Positions 18,273-27,554 of a stretch of DNA of 64,000 bases are shown one piece after another. Every line of letters begins with the position of its first letter. The first letter of the stretch is position 1. The DNA lies in NCBI GenBank assembly GCA_003232385.1, contig QIJE01000022.1, forward strand, positions 22,826 through 86,825, read 5' to 3'. A program made the translations under genes and the position numbers. This DNA is from a bacterium. GTDB lineage: Bacteria > SZUA-79 > Acidulodesulfobacterales > Acidulodesulfobacteraceae. A model generated the notes under the pieces. It was not told the DNA's origin. It made no database searches and saw only the letters and a program-made list of their open reading frames with translations.

Positions 18273-19538
18273 ATGAATATTAAAGAATTATCGGTAAAAA
18301 AGATTTCCGAATTATTAAAGATAGCAAAAGATTACAGCATAGACGGTGCTTCCGGAATGCGCAAACAGGACTTAATGTACGCCCTGCTTCAAGCAGAAAC
18401 GGAAAAAAATCAGCAGTCGGAAAAGAACGGCTTAATTTCGGGAGAAGGTGTTCTTGAAATTTTGCCGGACCAATATGGATTTTTGAGGTCGCTGGAGGCT
18501 AACTATCTCCACGGACCGGATGACATTTACGTATCGCCGTCGCAGATAAGAAAATTCGGACTGAGAACGGGGGATACTATTCGCGGAGTCATAAGGCCAC
18601 CTAAAGACAGCGAAAGATTTTATGCCCTGCTTAAGGTGGAGGGTATAAATTTCGAAGACCCCGAATCTGCAAAAGAAAAGATTCTATTCGACAATTTAAC
18701 CCCGCTATACCCCGAGGACGCTATAAAACTTGAGTTCGATTCTAAAAATCTATCTACGAGACTTATGGACCTGCTTATCCCTATCGGAAAGGGACAGAGG
18801 GGTTTGATAGTAGCCCCGCCCAGAACCGGAAAGACCATGCTTCTGAAAGACATTGCGCATGCTATAAATACGAACCATAAAGAAATTTTTCTCATGGTCC
18901 TCTTGATAGACGAAAGACCGGAGGAAGTTACCGATATGCAAAGATCCGTTAACGGAGAAGTTATCAGCTCCACATTCGACGAACCCCCTCAAAGACACAT
19001 ACAAATCGCCGAAATAGTTATAGAAAAAGCAAAAAGATTAGTGGAAACAGGCAAGGACGTCGTTATTTTATTAGATTCAATCACAAGGCTTGCAAGGGCG
19101 TATAACGTCACTATACCGTCTTCTGGAAAGGTTTTATCCGGGGGGGTAGATTCAAATGCATTGCATAAGCCGAAAAGATTTTTCGGTGCGGCAAGAAATA
19201 TAGAAGAGGGTGGAAGTCTTACCATAATAGCAACCGCATTGATAGATACCGGTTCCAGAATGGACGAGGTGATTTTCGAAGAATTTAAGGGAACGGGAAA
19301 TTTAGAGGTAAACTTGGATAGAAAACTCTCCGAGAAGAGGATATTTCCGGCCATAGACATTAATAAATCCGGTACGAGAAAGGAAGAGCTTCTCGTAGAT
19401 AAAGATCATTTAAAAAAGATATGGATATTAAGAAAGGTATTGTCCAGCATGGATACTACCGGAGCAATGGAATTTTTAATAGATAAAATTAAAAACACGA
19501 AATCTAATACGGACTTTTTAAATATGATGAATCAGTAA
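18273..19538 (+). CDS. rho: Transcription termination factor Rho
   Basis: A hexameric RNA helicase that ends untranslated transcripts. 421 residues from ATG 18273, placed just after GGAG; the GTG at 18267 overlaps that SD. Domains: N-terminal helix bundle ([19 protein letters not shown]), OB fold with [15 protein letters not shown], then the RecA-like ATPase with Walker [16 protein letters not shown], Walker [15 protein letters not shown], the Q-loop/R-loop segment and arginine-finger region [16 protein letters not shown]. No insertion between OB and ATPase domains. It converges with waaA, with only 8 bases between stops. Confidence 0.97.
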   Translation: MNIKELSVKKISELLKIAKDYSIDGASGMRKQDLMYALLQAETEKNQQSEKNGLISGEGVLEILPDQYGFLRSLEANYLHGPDDIYVSPSQIRKFGLRTGDTIRGVIRPPKDSERFYALLKVEGINFEDPESAKEKILFDNLTPLYPEDAIKLEFDSKNLSTRLMDLLIPIGKGQRGLIVAPPRTGKTMLLKDIAHAINTNHKEIFLMVLLIDERPEEVTDMQRSVNGEVISSTFDEPPQRHIQIAEIVIEKAKRLVETGKDVVILLDSITRLARAYNVTIPSSGKVLSGGVDSNALHKPKRFFGAARNIEEGGSLTIIATALIDTGSRMDEVIFEEFKGTGNLEVNLDRKLSEKRIFPAIDINKSGTRKEELLVDKDHLKKIWILRKVLSSMDTTGAMEFLIDKIKNTKSNTDFLNMMNQ

Positions 19539-19546
19539 CGGCCGGT

Positions 19547-20884
19547 TTATTTAATATAATTCATTATATAATTCAAATTTTTTAAAGACGAACCTCTATT
19601 TTGAGATATAAGATCTAATCCCCTTTTATTTGCTTCTTTTACGGCATTTTCGTCATATAAATATTCGATAAGTGCATTATAGAGGTCTTTAGGGGTTTTT
19701 GCTATTTTGCCGGCCTTAATTTCGAGAATTTCCCCGGCAATTTCCAAGAAATTCTCTACGTGCTTGCCGAAAACTACCGGTTTGCCGAAAAACAAAGGTT
19801 CTAATATATTATGTCCGCCGGCATCGACCATACTGCCCCCTACAAAGGCGACGTCGCATATGCCGTAAATCGCTAATAGTTCGCCCAACATATCCACAAG
19901 AACGACTATTGTCCCCGGCTTATTATCCGTGTTATAACCGGATGAATATATAGACGAAAGCCTGCAATAATTCATATCGTGATCTTTTGCATAATTCTTT
20001 ATAAGGCTGTAAACTTCGCCAAATCTTTCCGGATGCCGGGGGGCGATAAAAAGGAATATGTTCTCATCTTTCCTACTTTTATTCAACTCTGAAACAGAAT
20101 TAAGAATCAGGCTTTCTTCCCCTTTATGTGTGCTGCCTGCCACTATTATTTTTCCTTTATTAAATATCCTTTTCAGGCTTTGGCCTTTATCGTCCATATC
20201 CACCGCCATATCGACAATATTAAGGTCGAATTTCATATTTCCGGTTTTATGGATATTTTCTTTTTTTATTCCCAGGTTTAAAAATTTAAGGCGATACTGT
20301 TCGGATATACAAAGGGCTAAATCAATTTTCTCGAAGACGTATTTGAAGAAAAAGCGAAAATATAAGTAATTTCTATATGAGCTGTCGGATATTCTTGCAT
20401 TTAGAATTATAACGGGAATGTTCCTTTTACCCAATATATTAAAGAGATTCGGCCATATTTCAGTTTCTATGGAAATAAATAAAGACGGCTTTATGATTCT
20501 TAAAATACGACCGATAGAAAAATGAAAATCGTAGGGAAAATAGAACACGTAAATATTTTTATCGTTTTTATAAAAACTGTCGGCAAAATCAAACCCTGTC
20601 TTGGTCGTAACCGAAACATATATCGGCTTATTTACCCTATTTCGTAATAACTTAATAAAATTAACGGATGCCCTGAGTTCCCCTAAGGAGACCGCATGAA
20701 TCCATATCCCTCCGGTCTCCTTGCCGCTCCGGTGCAAGCGCTTAAAAGTAAAAGGAAAAATCTTATCAAGGAATCCGACGCTCCTCTTATCCTTAATTAA
20801 AACAAGCAACGTTGATAATATAATAAAAAACGGAAAAATTAGAAATAAAATAATATTGTAAAATACAAATAGAATTATTCTCAT
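19547..20884 (-). CDS. waaA: 3-deoxy-D-manno-octulosonic acid (Kdo) transferase
   Basis: Attaches Kdo to lipid IVA on the inner leaflet. A 445-residue GT30 enzyme: an N-terminal hydrophobic anchor (residues about 1-28), then WIHAVSLGELRA with the catalytic-region glutamate, SIETEIWPNLF and NARISDSSYRNY, and the C-terminal nucleotide-sugar site VAFVGGSMVDAGGHNILEP. Last gene of the envelope operon, 11 bases after msbA. No separate lpxK is seen in the window. Confidence 0.93.
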   Translation of the reverse strand: MRIILFVFYNIILFLIFPFFIILSTLLVLIKDKRSVGFLDKIFPFTFKRLHRSGKETGGIWIHAVSLGELRASVNFIKLLRNRVNKPIYVSVTTKTGFDFADSFYKNDKNIYVFYFPYDFHFSIGRILRIIKPSLFISIETEIWPNLFNILGKRNIPVIILNARISDSSYRNYLYFRFFFKYVFEKIDLALCISEQYRLKFLNLGIKKENIHKTGNMKFDLNIVDMAVDMDDKGQSLKRIFNKGKIIVAGSTHKGEESLILNSVSELNKSRKDENIFLFIAPRHPERFGEVYSLIKNYAKDHDMNYCRLSSIYSSGYNTDNKPGTIVVLVDMLGELLAIYGICDVAFVGGSMVDAGGHNILEPLFFGKPVVFGKHVENFLEIAGEILEIKAGKIAKTPKDLYNALIEYLYDENAVKEANKRGLDLISQNRGSSLKNLNYIMNYIK

Positions 20885-20895
20885 AAATAGCCGGC

Positions 20896-22659
20896 CTATA
20901 CAGCCTGTTTGGCAAGGAGGGTTTTATAAGTTCCGCCGCGGCTTATAAGATCTTCGTGGCTTCCGCTCTCTATCACCTTACCCTTCTCTATGACGTATAT
21001 CCTATCGGCTTTTTTTATCGTAGAAAGCCTGTGGGCTATAATTATTACTATCTTATCTTTACATAAACCGTGTTGATTTTCATTTGTTCCGAATAAGGCG
21101 TTTTGAATCTCTTTTTCGGATTCTCCGTCTAAAGACGACGTAGCCTCGTCAAGTACTAAAATCTCCGAATTTTTTAAAAAAGCGCGTGCGATTAAAATCC
21201 TTTGCTTTTCTCCGCCGGAAAGCCTGAGTCCCGCTTCATCTACTATAGTATCGTAACCGTTATGGAGACTCATTATGAAATTATGGGCAAAAGCCGACTT
21301 TGCGGCATTTATCACATCATTCAAGCTTTTATTATGACTTCCATACTCTATATTGAACCTTATCGATTCATTAAATAGGATAACGTCCTGGAATACATAC
21401 GAAACAGAATCTCTCAAATCCTTCAGGTTAAAATCTTTTATATTTATGCCGTTAAATTTTATTTCTCCGCTATCCGGTTCGTAAAAACGCGGCAACAACG
21501 CGGCAACAGTGGTTTTACCAGCCCCGGAATAGCCGACTATGGCAACAATCTCACACTTATTAATCTTCATGTTTATATTTTCTAAATCATAATTGCCGTC
21601 TTTAGCATAGCTGAAAAAAAGATTCTTGATTTCGAGGCTATATATTACCTTCGGTATTTTAGCCGTGCCTGCAATATTTTCGGATTTCTCATCTAATATA
21701 CTGAAAATTCTGGTTCCGGCTGCAATACCCTCTTGTATGCTGTTATTTAGACGGGATAAGCTTTTGACCGGTTCGTAAAGTAAGAGAATTGCCGTTAAAA
21801 AAGAGAAAAAATCGCCGGGAGTATAGCCGAATTTTATTACCTGCAATCCCCCTACGAATATAATAGCGGCAACCGATGTGCCGCCTATTAATTCAACTAA
21901 CGGTACGGTCAAGCCCCTTATTTTGGTCATTCTCATAAAAAACTTGTAAAGATTATTTGATATTTTTTTAAACTTGCCTATTTCCGATTCCTCCATATTA
22001 TAGGCCTTAACCGTCCTTACGTTAGAAATGGTTTCGTCTAAAAATTTAGTGATGCTGCCCATTTCCGTTTGAGTATCCGCGCTGGTTTCCCTTGCCTTCT
22101 TGCCGAGTTTGGAGACCGGAATTATAACTATCGGAAGCAGTACGAAAACCGTAATTGCAAGATAAAAATCCATATATAAAATTACGGCTACAAGGACTAA
22201 TATTGTAAGGACATCCTTCATAACCGCACTTACCGAATCGGACACGGTTTTCTGAATAATATTAATATCATATGTGATTCTTGCAATTAAAACGCCCGTC
22301 GGAAGTTTATTTAACCTTGAAATCGGAAATTTCATTATAGCCGAATAAACTTCGTCCCTCAACGTCCTGATTATATTCTGTCCGACCGAGCCTATATAGT
22401 AAAATTCGGCATAATAAAAAATACTTTTTACTAAAAAAATGAATACGATGAGGATAGGGATTAAGACAAGGTCCGCATAACTTTTTGTAATAAAAATATC
22501 GTTTATTAGCGGCTTTACAATATAGGCTAACGTCCCCGTCAAAATCGAAACTATCGACATACTTATAAGCGCCAGTATCAGCCTTCTTTTATGAGGAAGT
22601 ATATACGGGAACAGCCTTTTTAATACGGCTATATTTTTCTTTTTATCTTTCTTAGGCAT
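20896..22659 (-). CDS. msbA: Lipid A export ATP-binding/permease protein MsbA-like
   Basis: A 587-residue homodimeric ABC exporter: six membrane helices in residues about 20-310, then an ATPase domain with Walker A GYSGAGKTTVAALLP, the signature LSGGEKQRILIARAF, Walker B ILVLDEATSSLD and the switch His in IAHRLSTI. The neighbours lpxB and waaA make lipid A flipping the best role; the family alone would also allow other lipid or peptide export. Confidence 0.9.
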   Translation of the reverse strand: MPKKDKKKNIAVLKRLFPYILPHKRRLILALISMSIVSILTGTLAYIVKPLINDIFITKSYADLVLIPILIVFIFLVKSIFYYAEFYYIGSVGQNIIRTLRDEVYSAIMKFPISRLNKLPTGVLIARITYDINIIQKTVSDSVSAVMKDVLTILVLVAVILYMDFYLAITVFVLLPIVIIPVSKLGKKARETSADTQTEMGSITKFLDETISNVRTVKAYNMEESEIGKFKKISNNLYKFFMRMTKIRGLTVPLVELIGGTSVAAIIFVGGLQVIKFGYTPGDFFSFLTAILLLYEPVKSLSRLNNSIQEGIAAGTRIFSILDEKSENIAGTAKIPKVIYSLEIKNLFFSYAKDGNYDLENINMKINKCEIVAIVGYSGAGKTTVAALLPRFYEPDSGEIKFNGINIKDFNLKDLRDSVSYVFQDVILFNESIRFNIEYGSHNKSLNDVINAAKSAFAHNFIMSLHNGYDTIVDEAGLRLSGGEKQRILIARAFLKNSEILVLDEATSSLDGESEKEIQNALFGTNENQHGLCKDKIVIIIAHRLSTIKKADRIYVIEKGKVIESGSHEDLISRGGTYKTLLAKQAV

Positions 22660-22670
22660 AAATGATAACT

Positions 22671-23819
22671 TTAATTATTTTTTAATATTATTCTATCATA
22701 TATAAGTTTGGCAGATGATTCAAGGGGTAAGGCGTCCGTTTTAAGTGTGGAAACGGTATCGAAGATTTTATCTACAATCGATTTTTTATAAATATCGTCT
22801 TTTAAAAATCTATCGACCTCTTTAAAAACATTGCCGGGGGTAAATTTTGATTCTATAAGTTCCGGAACGACGCAGTCGTTTGCCATTATGTTTACAAGCC
22901 CTACATATTTAATATTAACTAAAATTTTAGCCATTAAATAGGTTAAATAATTTAAATAATATATTATTATTACCGGTTTGCCGTAAAAACATGCCTCTAA
23001 AGAAGCCGTTCCGCTGGCCACGACTATCACGTCACAGGAATATAGCGCATCGCTTACCGAATCGGTAATAACATACCACTTTTCCGGAATATTTTTCTTC
23101 TTCAAAACAGATACGAAGCGAGACGAATCAATTCCTTTCTTGAACGGGAAGATAAAAAAAGAATCCTTGTAAGCCTTTTTTATAAGCAACATTGATTCAA
23201 TTATTCTGCCGCTATGATATTTAATCTCCGCTTTTCTTGAACCGGGTAAAAATGAAATCACGGGATATTTATCTTTTGAACCTATTTTTTTAACGCCGCC
23301 GGACTTCACCTCTTCATCATATGAACTATACGAAGGATTGCCAAAATAATATACCTCTATGCCGGCTTTCTTATAAATATCGTATTCAAACGGAAATATT
23401 ACGATCACAAACTTTATGTATTTTTTTATGAATTTTATCCTTGCATATCTCGAAGCCCATATTTTAGGAGGAATAAAATAAATTACCGGAATTTTTAAAC
23501 CATAGGATAATTTCGCTATTCTAAAATTAAAGGAGGGAAAATCTATCAGTATCACTGCATCCGGTTTGTTTTCCCTTATCCAGCCGTAAACTTTATTTAA
23601 GATTTTTTTAATGGTTTTTAGTTTGCACAGAACCTCCGTAAACCCCATGACGGATAATTTATCTATATCCGCAATTAATTCCGCACCGGCAGATTCCGTT
23701 TGTTCCCCCCCTACAGCATAACAATCTATATTTTTACTACATTTTTTAATGGATTTAATCAAACCGGAAGCAAAGAAATCTCCGGAAGGTTCTCCCGAAA
23801 TTATTAATATTTTTGCCAC
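22671..23819 (-). CDS. lpxB: Lipid-A-disaccharide synthase
   Basis: A GT19 enzyme joining UDP-2,3-diacylglucosamine with lipid X. 382 residues: ILIISGEPSGDFFASGLI at the N terminus, VMGFTEVL, VILIDFPSFNFRIA, FLPGSRKAEIKYH and ASGTASLEACFYGKPVIIIYY. All are family motifs. It sits 11 bases upstream of msbA and follows lpxI, the enzyme making one of its substrates. Confidence 0.95.
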   Translation of the reverse strand: MAKILIISGEPSGDFFASGLIKSIKKCSKNIDCYAVGGEQTESAGAELIADIDKLSVMGFTEVLCKLKTIKKILNKVYGWIRENKPDAVILIDFPSFNFRIAKLSYGLKIPVIYFIPPKIWASRYARIKFIKKYIKFVIVIFPFEYDIYKKAGIEVYYFGNPSYSSYDEEVKSGGVKKIGSKDKYPVISFLPGSRKAEIKYHSGRIIESMLLIKKAYKDSFFIFPFKKGIDSSRFVSVLKKKNIPEKWYVITDSVSDALYSCDVIVVASGTASLEACFYGKPVIIIYYLNYLTYLMAKILVNIKYVGLVNIMANDCVVPELIESKFTPGNVFKEVDRFLKDDIYKKSIVDKIFDTVSTLKTDALPLESSAKLIYDRIILKNN

Positions 23820-23842
23820 TTTTAAAAAATTAAAATTTTTAA

Positions 23843-24646
23843 TTAAAAAACATACAGGGAGACGGATGCATCATTCGCCGCTTTAATAAATTCTTCCTTA
23901 TGCAGGACTATAGTATTGGATTCGAACGCCAAGCACATAGCATTTACCGAAACGATCGCCCTTATAGTATCTATCCCTACCGCAGGAACGTCAAACCTTA
24001 AATCCTGAGTCGGTTTATTTACTTTTACGACAACGGCTCCCCCGCATGCCAATTTCCCCCCCCTTATTATGGCATCATCCGTTCCCTCTATAGCCTCTAA
24101 CGCCATAACCGATTTATCCTTTACAACTGCGGTTTGACCGATATCGGCACCTGCAATCAGCCTTGCGGCACCCATGCCGAATTCTATATCGGCCATTTCT
24201 TTTTTAGTGGGAATTCTTTTTGAGACAATGCCCTTAGATAAAAATACCGATGAAATATATTTAGTCTGCGAAACTACCGCTATACCTTCCTTCTCGAGGA
24301 AATCGCATATAGCATTTAAAATAGTATCGTCTTTTTTATCTTTAAGAGATAAAAAAAGGGTTATTGCTTTCAAATCCGGCTTAACCTTTTTAAACATGAG
24401 GGTCTTACGAACTTTACCCACCATGATTACCTCTGTCACCCCTTCCGATTTAAAAAATTTTACTAACTTGCCTAGCTGGCCTACGCCTATATAGAGAATA
24501 GAATCCGCATGACGGACGAGGGCTTTGGCCGCCTCTTCCTCTATAGCGCAAACCTTAACCGAATAACCGCAGGTTTTTAATTCTTCGATATATATTAACG
24601 GAAAGTCTCCGTAGCCGGCAATTATGCCTATATTATTATTTTCCAT
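23843..24646 (-). CDS. lpxI: UDP-2,3-diacylglucosamine pyrophosphatase LpxI
   Basis: A 267-residue DUF1009-family protein that cleaves UDP-2,3-diacylglucosamine to lipid X and UMP, replacing LpxH, with which it shares no homology. The N-terminal IGIIAGYGDFPLIYIEELK and the C-terminal DLRFDVPAVGIDTIRA with CLAFESNTIVL are characteristic. It lies between lpxA and lpxB, exactly where the missing Raetz step is needed. LpxI is the usual version in alpha- and many deltaproteobacteria. Confidence 0.92.
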   Translation of the reverse strand: MENNNIGIIAGYGDFPLIYIEELKTCGYSVKVCAIEEEAAKALVRHADSILYIGVGQLGKLVKFFKSEGVTEVIMVGKVRKTLMFKKVKPDLKAITLFLSLKDKKDDTILNAICDFLEKEGIAVVSQTKYISSVFLSKGIVSKRIPTKKEMADIEFGMGAARLIAGADIGQTAVVKDKSVMALEAIEGTDDAIIRGGKLACGGAVVVKVNKPTQDLRFDVPAVGIDTIRAIVSVNAMCLAFESNTIVLHKEEFIKAANDASVSLYVF

Positions 24647-24670
24647 AAATTTAATTCTTATTTTTTGATT

Positions 24671-25441
24671 TTATCTTGTAATGCCCCTTTTAGAGTTAAG
24701 CACGAAATCAACAAATTTTTTTACTTTATCCTGCCCGCCCATTTCCTGTGCTATCTTCTCCGCAGCTATTTTTACCGTAACCTTCGATCTATATAAGATC
24801 TTAAAGGCATTTTTTATCGTTTCTATTTCTTCTTTGGTAAAACCTCTCCTTTTGAGACCTATCCGATTTATCCCGTAAATCCTTGCCCTATCACCGGAGG
24901 CGATAGTATACGGCGGAATATCCTGAACCACCATAGACCCGCCGGCAATCAGCGCCGATTCCCCTATCCTCACAAACTGATGTATTGCGCATAGACCGCC
25001 TAATATGGCATAATCCTGAATCTCTATGTGCCCGGCCAGTGTCGCATTGTTTGCAAGAACCGCATGGCTTCCTATCGTGCAGTCGTGAGCTATATGGACA
25101 TGCATCATAAATAGATTGTGATTCCCAACGACGGTAATACCGTTTCCGGTAACCGTTCCCGGATTCATAGTGACGTATTCTCTTATAATATTATTATTGC
25201 CTATTACTAACTTTGTGTTCTCCCCTTTATATTTAAGGTCCTGCGGTGCGGAACCGATAGAGGCAAACTGAAATATAGTATTATTATCCCCTATTTCCGT
25301 ATTTCCCTCTATAACAACGTGAGAGGCGATTTTATTATTCTTGCCTATCCTCCCCCCGCTTTTAACGACGGTGTACGGTCCTATATCGGTAGAAACATCT
25401 ACCGATGCCCCGGGATAAATTATTGCCGTTTTATCAATCAT
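24671..25441 (-). CDS. lpxA: UDP-N-acetylglucosamine acyltransferase
   Basis: First committed acylation of lipid A synthesis. 256 residues made largely of hexapeptide repeats forming a left-handed beta helix, with the catalytic histidine region NHNLFMMHVHIAHDCTIG and the family's YKGENTKLVIGNNNIIREY. The C-terminal helical part (FTKEEIETIKNAFKILYRSK) completes the LpxA form and separates it from LpxD. The acyl-chain length it prefers cannot be read reliably from the sequence. Confidence 0.96.
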   Translation of the reverse strand: MIDKTAIIYPGASVDVSTDIGPYTVVKSGGRIGKNNKIASHVVIEGNTEIGDNNTIFQFASIGSAPQDLKYKGENTKLVIGNNNIIREYVTMNPGTVTGNGITVVGNHNLFMMHVHIAHDCTIGSHAVLANNATLAGHIEIQDYAILGGLCAIHQFVRIGESALIAGGSMVVQDIPPYTIASGDRARIYGINRIGLKRRGFTKEEIETIKNAFKILYRSKVTVKIAAEKIAQEMGGQDKVKKFVDFVLNSKRGITR

Positions 25442-25480
25442 GAATCTTTTCTCTATATAACATATATTATGACTCTTATA

Positions 25481-25966
25481 TCAGCCCTTGTCTGTCTGCT
25501 TGGGTAAAAAGGATGCCATGAGGTCGGCCTCTGCACACAACTTTCCGTCTACCTCCGCCCTGCCGTGGAATATCCATACGGACTGCTTTCTTTTAATAAG
25601 CTCTACGTTCAGAATTATGACGCTACCAGGCAGAATGGGCTTTCTGAATCTTGCCTTATCTATACCCATAAAATATGTTAACTTATTTTTTAAATCGTCT
25701 TCCTCTTCGGTTTTATACGCCAAAATACCTCCCGCCTGAGCAAGCGCCTCTAAGATAAGAACCCCCGGCATAACGGGATAAGAAGGGAAATGCCCCTGAA
25801 AATACGGTTCGTTAATTGTAGTATTTTTAACTGCGGTAATCGATTTTCCCTTCTCCATGGCTATGACCTTGTCCACTAAGAGAAACGGATACCTGTGAGG
25901 TAATAAACTTAATATCTCCTGAATATCAATTACGCAGTCATTTACTGATTTTTCTTCTTTATTCAT
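25481..25966 (-). CDS. fabZ: 3-hydroxyacyl-ACP dehydratase FabZ
   Basis: Dehydrates 3-hydroxyacyl-ACP in fatty acid elongation, competing with LpxA/LpxD for the same substrates. 161 residues with LPHRYPFLLVDKV and the catalytic His in FQGHFPSYPVMPGVLILEAL, whose downstream Glu is the second catalytic residue. It sits between lpxD and lpxA (3- and 39-base gaps), the conserved lpxD-fabZ-lpxA order. Confidence 0.96.
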   Translation of the reverse strand: MNKEEKSVNDCVIDIQEILSLLPHRYPFLLVDKVIAMEKGKSITAVKNTTINEPYFQGHFPSYPVMPGVLILEALAQAGGILAYKTEEEDDLKNKLTYFMGIDKARFRKPILPGSVIILNVELIKRKQSVWIFHGRAEVDGKLCAEADLMASFLPKQTDKG

Positions 25967-25969
25967 TTT

Positions 25970-26992
25970 TTAAGTCCTTTTTTTTGCAATTTCTTTCATC
26001 TTTTTGAAAAGTTCCGGAAGTTTTTTAAAAAGTACCGTAGAATTACGCCAGTCCTTTATAGGAAAAGCCGGCAAACCTGAGACTATTTCATTGTCTCCTA
26101 TGTTATTCACAACCCCCGATTGAGCTGCTATTATAACATTATTTCCTATGAAAATATGCCCCGTTATACCTACCTGCCCCCCTATGGTTACATTGTCTCC
26201 GATGACCGAACTGCCTGCTATGCCGGTCTGTGCCGCTATTGCGCAATTTCTTCCTATTATTACGTTGTGTGCAATCTGGACCAAATTATCTATCTTCGTA
26301 CCCGCGCCTATTACGGTAAAATCTACCGCTCCCCTGTCTATGGTCGCATTCGCACCTATCTCTACGTCATCTTCAAGTATCGCATAACCTGAATGAATAA
26401 TTTTAACATAACGCGCTTTATCCCTTGCGTATCCGAAGCCGTCGCTTCCTATGACCGAACCTGCATGAACAATACAATTATTTCCTATTTTAGAATTATC
26501 GTAAACGGTAACATTAGGATAAATCATAACATTATTCCCTATCGTCACGTTTTTTCCGATAACCGCATTGTTCATTATCTTGCAACCGTCGCCTATTACG
26601 GTATCGGAACCTACGAAAACACCCTTGAATAAAACGGTATCTGCGCCCTTAACCGAGGTTTTATCTATAAAACCTTCAGTTTTGAGTTCACGTATGTTTT
26701 GCCCCTCATAAAAAAAATGGGTTGCCTTTGCAAAGGCTAAATAGGGATCCTTTGAATCCAATATGATGAATTTAACATTCGGAAGCAACCTGTCTTTTAA
26801 GGATTCATAGTCCATTATCACGGCACAGGCTTTAGTTTCTGCAAGATATTTAACGTATTTGCGGCCCGCTATGAAAGAAATCTGTCCACTATTAGCCGCC
26901 TGCAATGAACCCATACCGGAAACAGATAAATTATCCGGAACCTCACCTATCGTATTTAACGATAATTTTGAAACTATATCTCGCAATAACAT
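25970..26992 (-). CDS. lpxD: UDP-3-O-(3-hydroxyacyl)glucosamine N-acyltransferase
   Basis: N-acylates UDP-3-O-acyl-glucosamine. 340 residues: an N-terminal uridine-binding domain (residues about 1-100), then a hexapeptide beta helix with [17 protein letters not shown] and the catalytic His in [14 protein letters not shown], and a C-terminal helix for acyl carrier protein contact. Its ATG overlaps the skp stop by one base (TAATG), a sign of coupling. Confidence 0.95.
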   Translation of the reverse strand: MLLRDIVSKLSLNTIGEVPDNLSVSGMGSLQAANSGQISFIAGRKYVKYLAETKACAVIMDYESLKDRLLPNVKFIILDSKDPYLAFAKATHFFYEGQNIRELKTEGFIDKTSVKGADTVLFKGVFVGSDTVIGDGCKIMNNAVIGKNVTIGNNVMIYPNVTVYDNSKIGNNCIVHAGSVIGSDGFGYARDKARYVKIIHSGYAILEDDVEIGANATIDRGAVDFTVIGAGTKIDNLVQIAHNVIIGRNCAIAAQTGIAGSSVIGDNVTIGGQVGITGHIFIGNNVIIAAQSGVVNNIGDNEIVSGLPAFPIKDWRNSTVLFKKLPELFKKMKEIAKKRT

Positions 26993-27519
26993 TATTTCAA
27001 ATTCATCCGCCTTAAAACCTCATCGGTAATATTAATCGAATTGACCATGTAAACAACGCTCACTCTGTTTATGACTAACGTATAACCGTTTTCTTTCGCA
27101 ATTACGGCTATGATAGAATCTGCTTTCTTTACTATACCCTTTAAAAGCTCAAATCTTTTTTGAGATACGATACCCTGAATATGCTTTTCCTCCGACGAAA
27201 ACTTGGATATATCCGTTTCGAATTCCTTTGTTTTTTTTGCCTTTTCACTCGCCGACATTATAGAGCCGTTATTTTTCAAGTTAGCCTGAATGGAAGCTAT
27301 CTCTTTTTTCATTGTCAGCAGTTTCGCTCTATATTGACCGATTAACGCCTTTAACTCCACACCGGCTTTTTTCCCTTGATGCGACGTAGATATTATCTTT
27401 TGCATATTAACAACCGCAATATTCGAACCGGAGGCCCATGCAGCTCCGGGACCGGATAGAATAACGGCAGTTAGGATAAAAACCGCTAAAAAGCTTAAAT
27501 TTAAAAATAAACTCTTCAT
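26992..27519 (-). CDS. skp: OmpH/Skp-family periplasmic chaperone
   Basis: 175 residues with a clear signal peptide (hydrophobic residues about 5-25, cleavage likely after AWA near residue 29). The mature part has the Skp start [20 protein letters not shown] and a long charged coiled coil (residues about 50-130) forming the tentacles, then [13 protein letters not shown] at the end. It escorts outer-membrane proteins to BamA, whose gene is directly upstream in the operon. Confidence 0.9.
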   Translation of the reverse strand: MKSLFLNLSFLAVFILTAVILSGPGAAWASGSNIAVVNMQKIISTSHQGKKAGVELKALIGQYRAKLLTMKKEIASIQANLKNNGSIMSASEKAKKTKEFETDISKFSSEEKHIQGIVSQKRFELLKGIVKKADSIIAVIAKENGYTLVINRVSVVYMVNSINITDEVLRRMNLK

Positions 27520-27554
27520 AATAATTCTCCCTGATTTTTATATATTTATTATAT